Assembly (NCBI GenBank): GCA_018398765.1
Contig: JAHBMJ010000459.1
Location: 9,125 to 47,296 of the forward strand
Source: Chromera velia
Lineage: Eukaryota > Sar > Chromeraceae
DNA: 38,172 nt
Direction: 5' to 3'
The notes under the pieces are model-generated. The model was not told the DNA's origin and did no database searches. It was given only the letters and a program-made list of their open reading frames with translations. Shown piece after piece: positions 1-9,033 of the stretch; positions within the stretch are counted from its first letter, which is position 1, and each line of letters begins with the position of its first letter. Made by a program: the position numbers and the translations under genes.

Positions 1-421
1 ATCGACCATCCGATTCCGTCGGAAATTAAACACAGGAGACAAGTTTGATGCGGTGCTGCAGAAGGGGGTGACTCCGTTGGTCTATGCCTGGTGCGAGAGT
101 CCGTGTGAGAGCATGGAGACGCCCCACGGTCACGGTGACTGGGGCATCATCGAGGTGGACCTGAGTGGTGAGGGAAAGAAGGTCTCAGGCGAGCCTGCAC
201 AGAGACTCAGAGCAACACGTCCCACAAGTGCGTCAGCAAAGAAGGGGAGCGAAGAGAAGGATGCAGAGGAGATTGACTGCAGTGCCGGCTCGGAAGCTCT
301 GTGCGGGTGTTCGGAGTTGCTCAGAGGGAAGTTTGTGCGGTCTCTGGAAGAGTGCACCATCTCCGACGCGATTGCTCACTGCAAAGAGAAAGGACCATGC
401 CTCTCAACGCAGGTGTCCTAG
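1..421 (+). CDS. 3' end of a DOMON-domain-like protein (partial, start outside window)
   Basis: The frame is open from base 2 to a TAG ending at 421, with no stop upstream in the window, so this is the C-terminal end of a larger gene. The first residues read IRFRRKLNTGDKFD, then a Leu-Gln-Lys-Gly-Val turn, LVYAW, and about 17 residues later HGHGDWGIIEVDLS. This order (basic strand, TGD, D, hydrophobic strand ending in YAW, His-Gly, D/E-L-S) resembles the last strands of DOMON domains, which bind heme or sugars in extracellular or membrane redox proteins. The remaining ~75 residues are polar and Lys/Glu/Ser-rich with several cysteines and match nothing I recognise. A GT near 166 could be a splice donor, so the true C-terminus may differ. 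The DOMON call rests on motif order only; the coding call is firmer than the family call. Confidence 0.45.
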   Translation, partial: STIRFRRKLNTGDKFDAVLQKGVTPLVYAWCESPCESMETPHGHGDWGIIEVDLSGEGKKVSGEPAQRLRATRPTSASAKKGSEEKDAEEIDCSAGSEALCGCSELLRGKFVRSLEECTISDAIAHCKEKGPCLSTQVS

Positions 422-508
422 CTCAATCTGCAACCATTGCGCTAGTCTGACCCTGGAAGGAAGAAGAGTCTTAGACTGGCGGCGGCACTGCAATCGAGTT
501 CCCTCAGT

Positions 509-785
509 GCATGTTGACTTCGGTTGAACGTTCAGAGGGATGCCAGAGGGCGAGAGTCCTGCCCGGTGTCATTTGTTCTGCGTGTGTGTGATCTTTGTAA
601 ATGAACGCTGTTCCATGCCTACGAACAGGTCCAAAAGGGATCGTTTATGTACAGACTGTACTATCTTATGTTGACTACGTTTGGAGTTCAGAGGGATCCC
701 GGAAGGCAAGAATTCTGCCCGGTGTAACTTGCTCTGTGTGCATGCTCTTTGTACATGTGGGTTCAAAAAGGGATCGCCGATCTAC
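509..785. repeat. Two tandem diverged copies of a ~155-bp unit
   Basis: The block from about 509 to 650 reappears from about 665 to 785 with a period of 156 bases. Shared landmarks in order are ATGTTGACT, TTCAGAGGGAT, CTGCCCGGTGT, CTTTGTA and CAAAAAGGGATCG or a close variant. Identity is roughly 75-80% by eye. No coding potential is evident. The rest of 422-1173 is intergenic and AT-rich and shows nothing else that I can support. Confidence 0.6.
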
Positions 786-1173
786 TTAGTCGCCGATCGT
801 ATCCGATCGCTTCATAGTGATTTCTCAAACTGACCGACTGACACTGATTTTAAATTGTCTAATAAACGTCTGATAAAGCCATTTTTTGTGGTTATTTTTC
901 TGATAAGTGGTATTTAGACAGCGCCGCAGCGGCCTAGGCAGTGGTGTTAAGAGTAATTTTGACGGCTTGAAACGAGAATCTATCTATAGTAGTAGATTCT
1001 ATACTATTTTAAATTTTAAATTATCTATAGAGAGTCTAAGTCTCTGAGACACACGTGACACATCTAGATATATCTAGATATACTTTCGGTCTACTATAAA
1101 TTACATCATAATTTACATGTTTAGGATTAGGATTGGTCACACACTGTAAAGCAGCTACTAAAGCTGTGAACAA

Positions 1174-1277
1174 CGAAAACTTATTCTGAAGTTATTCACT
1201 GGCAGACCAGTTTTCTTTTGTTCATCTACATTCTTTCTTTCGAGATCTTTCTTTTTTTTTTTCTTTCTTTCTTCTTT

Positions 1278-1309
<32 letters not shown>

Positions 1310-1334
1310 GAAAGTTCCTTTCTTTCTTTTTTGT
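1174..1334. repeat. Interspersed repeat copy 1 leading into a (TTTC)n microsatellite
   Basis: Bases 1174-1243 contain GAAAACTTATTCTGAAGTTA and the following 45 bases of a sequence found again at 1766-1840, with about nine differences in 70, mostly transitions. Both copies run directly into a TTTC/TTCT microsatellite. This shared junction suggests a mobile or duplicated element whose 3' part seeded the simple repeat. Confidence 0.6.
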
Positions 1335-1362
1335 TTGACCCTCTAAGGTCCCTCTTCATCAC

Positions 1363-1544
1363 CTAAGCAGACCCCTCTAACCCTTTCAGCAGCTGCAGTG
1401 ACCAACCGAGCAACAAACCATGAAGACTCTGCACTGCATGTACTCGCTGCTGACCCTCAAAGAACTTATAGAGATCCTCTGTAGAAGTGATATGGTCCAT
1501 ATCTTCGTCTCCGTCCTCCTCATCGTCATCCTCGAGTCCAAACG
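1363..1544 (-). pseudogene. Orphan exon-like fragment (unrecognised acidic peptide)
   Basis: On the minus strand a pyrimidine-rich tract ends in TTCTCTGCAG just before base 1544. It is followed by an open frame encoding FGLEDDDEEDGDEDMDHITS, then a mixed helical segment with FEGQQRV and LHGLLLGWSLQLLKGL, ending at a stop at 1363. The acceptor resembles the TGCAG acceptors of the real genes in this window. Codon use and the acidic-then-amphipathic composition look like genuine coding sequence. I found no upstream exon before the CT-rich repeat at 1813 and do not recognise the protein. It may be the last exon of a gene broken by repeats, or an exon copied here between the two repeat copies. Confidence 0.3.
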
Positions 1545-1765
1545 CTGCAGAGAAACATAGAAAGAGATGAACACTCTCACAGACTGACTGACGGACTGTG
1601 TTATTGGTTTTCCTTCTCGAAGTACATAAGACACGCAGAGGGAGGTACAGTAGGCAGACATGGAAATTAGACACAGTAAGAAATTAGCTAAGCAGAAAGG
1701 CAGCTAACTATACAGACAGGCATACAAAAAATAAGCCGTTGTGCAAAGCAAATGCCTGTGTTAGA

Positions 1766-1853
1766 CAATGAAAACTTATTCTAAAGTTATTCACTGGTAG
1801 GCCAGTTTTCTTTTGTTTATATGCATTCTTTCTTTCTTTCTTTTTTTTTTTTT

Positions 1854-1885
<32 letters not shown>

Positions 1886-2004
1886 TCCTTCTTTTTTTTT
1901 TTCTTTCTTTCTTTCCTTCTCTCTTTCTTTTTTTTTCCTTCCGAGTCTTTCTTTCTTTTTTTCTTTCTTTCTTTCTTTCTTTCTTTCTTTTTTTTTTTCT
2001 TTCT

Positions 2005-2044
<40 letters not shown>

Positions 2045-2059
2045 ATCTTTCTCTCTCTT

Positions 2060-2118
<59 letters not shown>

Positions 2119-2127
2119 TTTTCTATT
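1766..2127. repeat. Interspersed repeat copy 2 plus long TTTC/CT microsatellite
   Basis: Bases 1766-1840 are the second copy of the sequence at 1174-1243. From 1827 to 2127 the strand is almost entirely C and T, with TTTC units, T runs and a (CT)n block at about 2010-2100. Open frames here encode only Phe/Ser/Leu strings and are not genes. Bases 2128-2640 are AT-rich intergenic sequence with no supported feature. Confidence 0.85.
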
Positions 2128-2657
2128 GATATATGAAGGATCTTTCTTTCTTAAGTTTTTTTAGAATTTTATTAATGTAGTATATAAGGTGCCGAGGTAA
2201 GGTGCACACGCGCGTGCATGCATGTCTTCCGGGGCCGACCCGCGCGATGGTCTGCATATATATATAGGGGAGCCTGCAGCTATGCATACCGTCTTACACT
2301 AGGTCTTACACCACCCGGTACCTTGATCAATCTCGCCTCTCTGATGGTATTTCCATTCATAACACAAGATAATTAATCATTAAAGCATGTGATAAGTCAT
2401 ATCATAAGTGTTTAACAAAAAAATCCGTTTTGAGCTTTAGTACTACTAGTAGTTGCAAAAAATATACTGTTACTGTAGTTCATTAATTCAACTGGCTGCA
2501 TGTACTCAGTCTGCTACTATCGATTTGCTAAACAGGACACGTCTATAATTCTTGGCTGGAAATCAAGTATGATACGGTATGATAATGACATGATGATGAT
2601 AGTAAAAGTTACTCTGATCAAAACAAATAACTAAATGAATGATTGCATAAATGAAAT

Positions 2658-2792
2658 TCAATGAATGAATGAATGAATGAATGAATGAATGAATGATCGA
2701 ATGAGTGAATGAATGAATGAATGAATGAATGAATAAATGAATGAATGAAAGAAAGAAAGAAAGAAAGAAAGAAAAAAAAAAAAAAGAAAAAA
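2658..2792. repeat. (GAAT)n followed by (GAAA)n microsatellite
   Basis: About 20 GAAT/AATG units, with a few variants, run from 2658 to about 2750. They switch to GAAA units and then an A-rich tract up to about 2798. Frames through it encode low-complexity Ser/His/Ile or Lys/Glu strings only. Confidence 0.9.
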
Positions 2793-2832
2793 AGAAAGAA
2801 CTCATTAAATGTTTTTCAAAGAATGAATCCAT

Positions 2833-3125
2833 ATATTCATTCATCCATCCATCAACCAACAAACAAGCCAACCACTCAACCAATCCCTCAAGTAATCAAT
2901 CATTATCAATCAATCATTGTTAACCAACCAATTAATCAATCAATCCATCAATCAATCAAGCAATCAACTAGGCAATCAAGCAATGAATCAATCGATTAAT
3001 CAATGCAACAATAATAATAATAAAAAATCTATCAATCAATTGTTAATGATCTTTCAATCAATCGAGCAATTTAACCAAAATTGAATCAATCAATCAAGAG
3101 TCGGTCAATCAATCAATCGGTTATT
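2833..3125. repeat. Degenerate (AATC)n tetranucleotide array
   Basis: Nearly 300 bases consist of CAAT/AATC/CATC units with scattered substitutions. The array stops about 40 bases before the stop codon of the minus-strand endonuclease-like gene, so it forms the immediate downstream flank of that gene. Confidence 0.85.
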
Positions 3126-3162
3126 GACAATCGGTCGATCATTTTTTCTCAAGTCGATCGAT

Positions 3163-6100
3163 CTACTTTTGATACCGCACACATACATTTGCAAACTGTT
3201 TCCCAATGTGTTCACTCGACACATCGAGCCTCCAGTCAAGGAGACGAAAGGGTCGAGACTTTTGTTTTGCAATAGGGGTTGAAAGAAAATCCAGATAGAA
3301 CCCTTGCACACCAGTCCTGCATGCCTTTGAGGTGACAATGCCTTCGTCAATCAACACTTTCTCGGGAATCAGATAAAAAAACGGGTGGACAGTGCTACTC
3401 TTAGGCCGAGAGGCAGGCGCGCGCTCTTGTAGTTGGGTCTGAAATTCTGTGTCAGACTCGTCCATGATACACACTTTCTTTGGATGCGTCCGATTCTGCG
3501 GTGACCCAACGAGCAAAAAATCGAAATCGCCCTCTTGGTAAGGTTGTTTTTGCATTTTGACGCTTTTACGTGAATCTGTTAGAGCAAGAGCACTTCGAGA
3601 CAGCCATCGGGAGCTTTTCAGCTGCACCCTCTGCCATGCCATTGAAGGATGATCATGAAGGCGAATCTCGAGATCGTAAGTGAGGGAAGGACATGGATTA
3701 TGTCGCTTCACCTCTACCCCTCCTGGAACGGCTTCAAAGAGCTTCAAGCACTCGCTTCGCATTTCCCACTCCACGAGATGGCTCTTCCCCTGTTGCGACT
3801 TCAGGGCTTGTAAATTCTGCAGCTGGTAGGAGCCAACTTGATTCTTCGCTTCTTGCCAAATTGAATGAAGAACTTGTCCTACGTAACGAGTACCGATGCA
3901 GTTCTGATCAAAGCTGCATCTGCTTTCGGCTGTGTCATGTTTCCCCCCCTCGGTAATGGTCAGCTTCCCTGGGTTTTTGAATGTCATGAAACGGTCGCCG
4001 GGAAAGAGCCACACTCTCGGAATAAGTGAATCCTTCTCGAGAGAAACACACACAATGGGAAAACCCGCGTATCCTTTCACGTGATGGAAGTCCCAAGACA
4101 AGGAAGCTTTTCTATGGGAACCCCGTGTTGTTGATTTAATTTGCACTGGCAGCCAGAGATCTTCGGTGCTGCCGAGCGGGCGTACTGCAAGATCTGCTTT
4201 TGCAAAAACAGGCAGTTGCAGGGCGGGCTCTTCAAGCCCTGCAAAGCCAGCTGTGGGGTGAAAAGTCTTTCGGATTAAAACGGCAGCAGCTCGCTCCACC
4301 GCATGACGTTCGTGGAGAGAGAGGGGTTTGCGGTCGGAAAGAACGGAGAATGATTCCCTTGAAGCATTGTCCAAACATACTGGTGACTGGACATAATCAT
4401 CAGGAGACAAACACACAGCTTCTGTCTCGACAGCTTCTTTTATAAAACTTAAAGTTTCTATCATTTCAAAGGCCTTTTTTGGAATTTCTGCCTGGGGCAA
4501 CTCGGTTTTGGATGCTTTTGAGGCCCCTGGGGTTTCTGGTCCCTCTCTGACTGGAATCCGATGAAGACCCCCATTTCTCTCTCCCTCTCCTGCTTTGTAA
4601 AGATTTCTAATGCTCCTCTGTCCACACGAGTTCAGGACCTCAGAGATCTGTGCTGCTGCTATTGTTGGATTGGATGCATCAAATCTCCATTTGAGAAGAC
4701 GAGTGGAACGAAATTTGGGGTCTGGCGCTTTTGCGTTTGGCTCTGACTCAGAAAAGTCGAGGCAGAAAGTTCTAACTCCTCTCGCCCCCCCTCTCTCTGT
4801 CGATACAACCCCTTCGTTCAAAAGATCCTCCATTGGTATGAGATAAAAAAACCGTCCCAAAAATGGAGCAGATGGGTTGTTTGCTACTCCTTCTTGACCA
4901 TAAGCCACCCTATTCCAGTTTTGAGGAGGATTAACCAAAAAAAGGTCGAAGTCATTTTGCCTGTACGGGACCCACTGACGGTTCATCATTTTTTGTGAGT
5001 CAACAAAGGCAAAGCGATACGCCCCATTGATTCTAGCACTCTTTAGTTGCACTCTCAACCACTCCATCTCTGGACTTTTTGTGAGGCGGATCTCAAAATC
5101 GTGGGGGAGAAGTGGGGAAGGGGCCTGTCGGACCTCAACCCCAAAGGGAAGACTTTCGCACAATTGTCGAAATCTTTGAAATGCTCTCCACTCTGCAAGA
5201 TGATTAGCACTTAGCTGGGTTTGTAAGGTGCGTAGGCTGCAGAGACGATAGAAGCTCTTCCCTCTTCCTGCTTCCTCCCAAATCTCACGCAGCCATTCTC
5301 CCACGTGGCGCCCGTATCGGCAATCACGAGTGAAACTGCCCCTGCTCTTCTCTGTGTCGTATTTACCACCCTCCGTGATTCGTATTCCCGATTTCATATG
5401 AAAGAGGGTATCGCCAGGAAGGAGCCACACTCTCGGAGGGCGCTGACTTACCATTTCCAGAGAGACGCAGGCAACGGACATGCCACCGTAGCCTCCCAAA
5501 TCACTGAAACTCCAAAAACGCCCTCGCCGCCCCCCCCCCGGTATTTCAGTTGACTGTGAGGTAGATTTCACCTGTATCGCCAGCCAAAGGTCTGCCACAC
5601 TCCCTGCAGGTCTGACTGCCAAGTCAGCTCGAGCAAAGTGTGGCAGAGGTTCGGGGGGTTCTTCAAGGCCTTGAAACCCAGGGGAAGAAGGAAAGGTCTC
5701 GCGGAGAAGAGAAACGGCAGCTTGCTCCATTTCATGCCGATTGTGCAGCCTCGGAAGACTGGTGGCGCGCTCATTGCATGTACAAATACCTGTTTTTTGT
5801 GGCGCTTCTGTGCACACCGAGAACCCTGGAAAGCTGGTGCTTTCAGAGTGCCTACTTAGGACAACCCGGAGTTCACTCCTTGAGGAGGGCTTTGCAATCT
5901 TTCCTGTGGCATCTTTCGATGGGGCGGCATCTACTTCACACGAATGAAATACGTGAGAGGGGAAGCAGGTTCCTCGCACGTAAGTGAGAGAGGTGGTGGA
6001 AGCTAGACTGGAAACGGAGATGCCTCCGTTGAGCTGAGTGTTGTTTGCACGGACACTCAATGTCCCACCAAAAGGCCGCAAGGAGCGCACCAGTGCAAAA

Positions 6101-6264
6101 AAATCTTGCTTCAGCCGACTGCCAATGGATCTCATCTGCAGAAGGGTGCTCGCTAGACGTCGGATGAGGGATGGCTGCGGATCAAGCTTATTCGCTCCTC
6201 GAAATGAATCCCTTATATACCATGCCACGGCAAGTGTTTCTCGGCTCAACTCCTTTGCCACCAA
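3163..6264 (-). CDS. Intronless protein with four PD-(D/E)XK nuclease-like modules in two tandem units
   Basis: The 1,033-residue frame is unbroken. After ~170 unrecognised residues come two homologous units, about residues 173-545 and 650-1022, joined by a polar linker. Each unit holds two modules. Module 1 reads ADLAVRP, then 17 residues after the Asp Q-V/I-K-S-T (D214/Q231/K233 and D691/Q708/K710), followed by VSLE, RVWLxPGD and ITEGGKxDT. Module 2 reads DFEIRL or DLEIRL, then VQLKS (D389/Q406/K408 and D864/Q881/K883), followed by DFD and FFYLIP. In all four the spacing from Asp to Gln is 17. Asp followed by Q-x-K after a hydrophobic strand is the active-site pattern of PD-(D/E)XK nucleases of the QxK type, such as I-Ssp6803I-like endonucleases. 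DNA cleavage is therefore inferred, not shown. No zinc finger, helicase or methylase domain is visible. The start at 6264 is the first Met; M43 is an alternative. The lack of introns contrasts with neighbouring genes and hints at acquisition from a mobile element or large DNA virus. Confidence 0.75.
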   Translation of the reverse strand: MVAKELSRETLAVAWYIRDSFRGANKLDPQPSLIRRLASTLLQMRSIGSRLKQDFFALVRSLRPFGGTLSVRANNTQLNGGISVSSLASTTSLTYVRGTCFPSHVFHSCEVDAAPSKDATGKIAKPSSRSELRVVLSRHSESTSFPGFSVCTEAPQKTGICTCNERATSLPRLHNRHEMEQAAVSLLRETFPSSPGFQGLEEPPEPLPHFARADLAVRPAGSVADLWLAIQVKSTSQSTEIPGGGRRGRFWSFSDLGGYGGMSVACVSLEMVSQRPPRVWLLPGDTLFHMKSGIRITEGGKYDTEKSRGSFTRDCRYGRHVGEWLREIWEEAGRGKSFYRLCSLRTLQTQLSANHLAEWRAFQRFRQLCESLPFGVEVRQAPSPLLPHDFEIRLTKSPEMEWLRVQLKSARINGAYRFAFVDSQKMMNRQWVPYRQNDFDLFLVNPPQNWNRVAYGQEGVANNPSAPFLGRFFYLIPMEDLLNEGVVSTERGGARGVRTFCLDFSESEPNAKAPDPKFRSTRLLKWRFDASNPTIAAAQISEVLNSCGQRSIRNLYKAGEGERNGGLHRIPVREGPETPGASKASKTELPQAEIPKKAFEMIETLSFIKEAVETEAVCLSPDDYVQSPVCLDNASRESFSVLSDRKPLSLHERHAVERAAAVLIRKTFHPTAGFAGLEEPALQLPVFAKADLAVRPLGSTEDLWLPVQIKSTTRGSHRKASLSWDFHHVKGYAGFPIVCVSLEKDSLIPRVWLFPGDRFMTFKNPGKLTITEGGKHDTAESRCSFDQNCIGTRYVGQVLHSIWQEAKNQVGSYQLQNLQALKSQQGKSHLVEWEMRSECLKLFEAVPGGVEVKRHNPCPSLTYDLEIRLHDHPSMAWQRVQLKSSRWLSRSALALTDSRKSVKMQKQPYQEGDFDFLLVGSPQNRTHPKKVCIMDESDTEFQTQLQERAPASRPKSSTVHPFFYLIPEKVLIDEGIVTSKACRTGVQGFYLDFLSTPIAKQKSRPFRLLDWRLDVSSEHIGKQFANVCVRYQK

Positions 6265-6400
6265 AACATGCTTGAAGAGTCTAAAATTCCGCGAGGCCTA
6301 TACAGAGATTGAAAGGACTGTCGCTCGAGGGCAGGCAGCACGTTTTCGAATCAGGCCTCTCACTGGCTCGGGGTCCTGATCATTGAGAACGTACGGCTGT

Positions 6401-6416
6401 ACACGTATATACGTGT
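6401..6416. promoter_or_regulatory. Perfect 16-bp palindrome upstream of the endonuclease-like gene
   Basis: ACACGTATATACGTGT is perfectly self-complementary and lies 137 bases upstream of the proposed start at 6264. It could be a binding site for a dimeric factor, but nothing else supports that role. It may equally be chance in a TG/CA-rich flank. Confidence 0.25.
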
Positions 6417-6546
6417 CAGAGCATGCAGGAAAGGAACCACTGCCTAGCTGCATGAATCTGTTGCAGTATTCTTGTGTTGCAAAACTCTCCGCGCGTCCGC
6501 TGCGCAATTAAGGTGTTTCACGCTTGCCTTAATCATGTGTTGCGCG

Positions 6547-6584
6547 TGCATGCATGTTGCAAGCACTCCGCGAACATGCATGCA
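6547..6584. repeat. 12-bp perfect inverted repeat (GCATGC-rich hairpin)
   Basis: TGCATGCATGTT at 6547-6558 is the exact complement of AACATGCATGCA at 6573-6584, with a 14-base loop. More TGCATGCATG lies at about 6630-6645. The sequence around it (6265-6956) is intergenic with no supported gene. Confidence 0.6.
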
Positions 6585-6956
6585 GTCTTGCAAACGCGAT
6601 ATATATGTATGCAGTCGATCAGACCCCAATGATGCATGCATGCATGTTAGTTCGATTGAACCCAATTAAACCCTATAGCTATCAAGCAAGTCCATGAATC
6701 TGCACCCAAAACGTCTACAGCAATCTTTGAAGCTGCGCAGCGATGAACTTTGACAGCGCTCACACGCTGTCAGAAAGTACATACGTACACATCCTCTTTG
6801 ACAGAGAGGAACTCTTCACTAACAACAGCAGCCAGGTATACACCCCCTACTTACTTGGCGCCGTTTGTCCGATCTAACTCTTTCCGCATTTCTCTGCTAC
6901 AACGCCCAACACCTGACTACCACATCTACATTTAACTTCCCCTGGTGCAGACCATA

Positions 6957-6992
6957 CATCAAAGTGTAAACTGGCATCAAAGTGTAAACTGG
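6957..6992. repeat. Two tandem copies of an 18-bp unit
   Basis: CATCAAAGTGTAAACTGG occurs twice in direct succession without a mismatch, which implies a very recent duplication. No function is evident. Confidence 0.85.
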
Positions 6993-7005
6993 CTTTTCGC
7001 CTTCC

Positions 7006-7311
7006 TTGTTCTATCTATATATACATCTCGGAAGAAACATGATGAAGTGCAAAAAGAGTGGCGGAGATTGGGGATACGGAGTAGGGGGGTGTTGGAATGT
7101 CAATAAAGACTGTACATGGTGTACTCCTTTTCCGATGAGCAGGTATTCTGCATCTTTAAGGCAGACTTCTTCGGTCACCAGCAGTCAACCCTCGGCAAGA
7201 AGGTGCGAATGGATTGGTGGATGCACAAGCGCTGCCGAACCAGGCATTCAGCACTGCTATTTTCACTACAGGCTCGTCAGGAACAATGGGAACCTCCCCC
7301 AGAACTGGTAA
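7006..7311 (+). other. Short open frame with a zinc-knuckle-like CxGC...CxxH motif (doubtful gene)
   Basis: The frame has 101 codons. Residues 67-87 (bases 7204-7266) read CEWIGGC, ten residues, then CYFH, that is C-x5-C-x10-C-x2-H with a GC pair. It resembles the short repeated CxxxGC..A...CxxH zinc knuckles found in some plant and algal proteins. There is only one copy. An overlapping frame from 7116 is equally open, and no splice sites or start context favour either. It may be a decayed gene or chance. The region 6993-7660 otherwise shows nothing that I can support. Confidence 0.15.
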
Positions 7312-7663
7312 AAGCCACGAACTTGTGGAGTTCAATTGCGTGGAAGAATAAGCGCTCGCCCTTGAGAAGGCCCGCAGTATTGCAAAGCTACACGTAATTT
7401 GGATGGACTGCATGTGCGAGTTTTGGACCCTGAGTGGCTTTCTTCTTCTTGAACTGGAAATCCTGAAATGGATTTTTCTGACGCAGTGTCTTCTTGTTCT
7501 GTAATGGCATGGGCGATTGAAAACTGGAGTGGGAATACGCATAGGGGCTTTCGTGCATGCTTTGTGAAACAACCCTTCTCTGCCATACACCTGTCTTTCG
7601 TGTCTGTGCGTGATCTATTTGGGGTCGTTTAAACATTACTGAAGATGCACAGGAAACGTGCAA

Positions 7664-7970
7664 GTGGAAAGCTGAAACCGAAAAGATCAATCCGACATCA
7701 GAGTCAAGAGGTGTTTCTGCGTTTTTTTGCATGCGTGAGAGCGATGTGAGAACGAGCCATTGGTAGAGACAAATTGAATGTGGAAGTAGAGAGCCGAAAC
7801 GAAAAAGAGCAATCCGATCTCAGAGTCAGAAGCCTGACAATGTGGGAGCGATGTGAAATAAGGACAATGCGCAAAGAGAAAGCTGAAAGAGAAATGGTCC
7901 ATCCGATCTCAGAGCCAGTCTCAGAGTCAGCTGTCTCACGCTGTATCACGCTGAAGGTGTTTCTCTGTCT
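7664..7970. repeat. Three degenerate tandem units of ~100-120 bp
   Basis: The core AAGCTGAAA ... ATCCGATCTCAGAGTCA recurs at about 7664, 7783 and 7879, each followed by a related GAGCGATGTGA or GGTGTTTCTCTG segment. The copies differ by many substitutions and indels. Open frames through the block are by-products of the repeat. Confidence 0.5.
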
Positions 7971-8240
7971 TTTTGACTCAGAATACATGACGCCTTCTCG
8001 AAGAAAAACATGTTTAAATTCCGTTTATCATTCAGATTTGAAGGTAGAAGTATTGAACTTCAAATGTATTCCTAACTGTAACCGTGTAACGCTACATATA
8101 AATTTTGTTTCAAAGTTGTACTCTTATCACTCTAGTTATCACTTTAATATTATTTTCATCATATGTTTAGATAATCTTATGTATAATATGCAAAAGATTA
8201 TGTTTGATTAAATTGAATTATTTCAGTGAGGAGCATATCT

Positions 8241-9033
8241 TTATATATATAGCGACGCATAATATAGTGTAGTAAACCAATATCAAAGGATTCTTTCTAA
8301 TTCTTTCAGAATTGAAACTATTAAAACTGTGAAATGCTTTGTCCCTCCTATCCAGTCACCTTCTGGCGTCCAGACAGAAGGTAAAGCGAGGATAAGAACC
8401 TTAGGAAGATCTAGAGAAGGAACGTGAGCAACACTCAGTCAGGCAACAGTTTACAGAAGGTTTGTCCCTACATCAGTTTAAGTTCTAGCGCGATCTGGTA
8501 TTCTAATCAGCTGAATTCATTCTATTATACACGGCTTCTGCTCATTCCTCTCTCTCTCAGACTCCAGAGCTCTCTTGATCTATGACAAACAGACATCAGA
8601 CTCAAACGATGCTATCCGTTGCTCGAGTAACATGTTGCATGCTTGAATACGAAGGTCAGACTCGATCGATTTCAATAACTTTGATCGATGCGCGCGACAC
8701 GTACGAAACAAAGCACGGCAGCGGAGCCTGGCGTCAGCATGCAGGCTCATTCAGATACAGCGCATACGAGGGTCCAGAGGGTGGCGCCACAGGGTAGGAC
8801 TCCATAGAAATTTACTTATTATTTATTAAAAATGTTATTTTACTCTTTATGGTTTCAAATTAATACAATCTTTTTCATGATGATAATTATTCATTGCTAG
8901 ATTGATTGCTAGTGATTGATCAATATTTAATTTATAGGAGTTCACTGTAATAGTCCGTTCACTATTAACTTCAAGTTCAAGTCTAGCTTCAAGTTTTAAC
9001 AGTTAAAATTTAAAAACCAGTTTTTTTAAAAAG
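8241..9033. repeat. First copy of an A-B duplicated sequence, split by an insertion
   Basis: Segment A (8241-8335, beginning with TATATATAGCGACGCATAAT) and segment B (8812-9033) are separated here by 471 bases. In the second copy at 9034-9352 A and B are directly adjacent. The two copies differ at only a handful of positions outside the insertion, so the duplication is young. No coding content is seen. Confidence 0.8.
8336..8806. mobile_element. 471-bp insertion with GAAAT target-site duplications
   Basis: GAAAT flanks the insertion on both sides (8331-8335 and 8807-8811). The undisturbed second copy of the host sequence has a single GAAAT at the equivalent point (9123-9127). The ends are imperfect inverted repeats: TCCTATCCAGT then CACCTTCTGG on the left, against TCCTACCCTGT then CACCCTCTGG on the complement of the right end. 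The left end also carries a CCTTCTG/CAGAAGG stem and the right end a GTGGCGCCAC palindrome. There is no polyA tail, no TG...CA ends and no convincing open frame. The best reading is a non-autonomous DNA transposon of undetermined superfamily. Confidence 0.65.

Noticed and set aside
1813-2136. Open frames of about 100 codons rich in Phe, Ser and Leu
   Set aside because: They are translations of TTTC/CT microsatellite DNA with no complexity or start context.
2563-2999. Open frames on both strands in the AATG/GAAA/AATC arrays
   Set aside because: They consist only of repeat-derived peptides and stop at the repeat edges.
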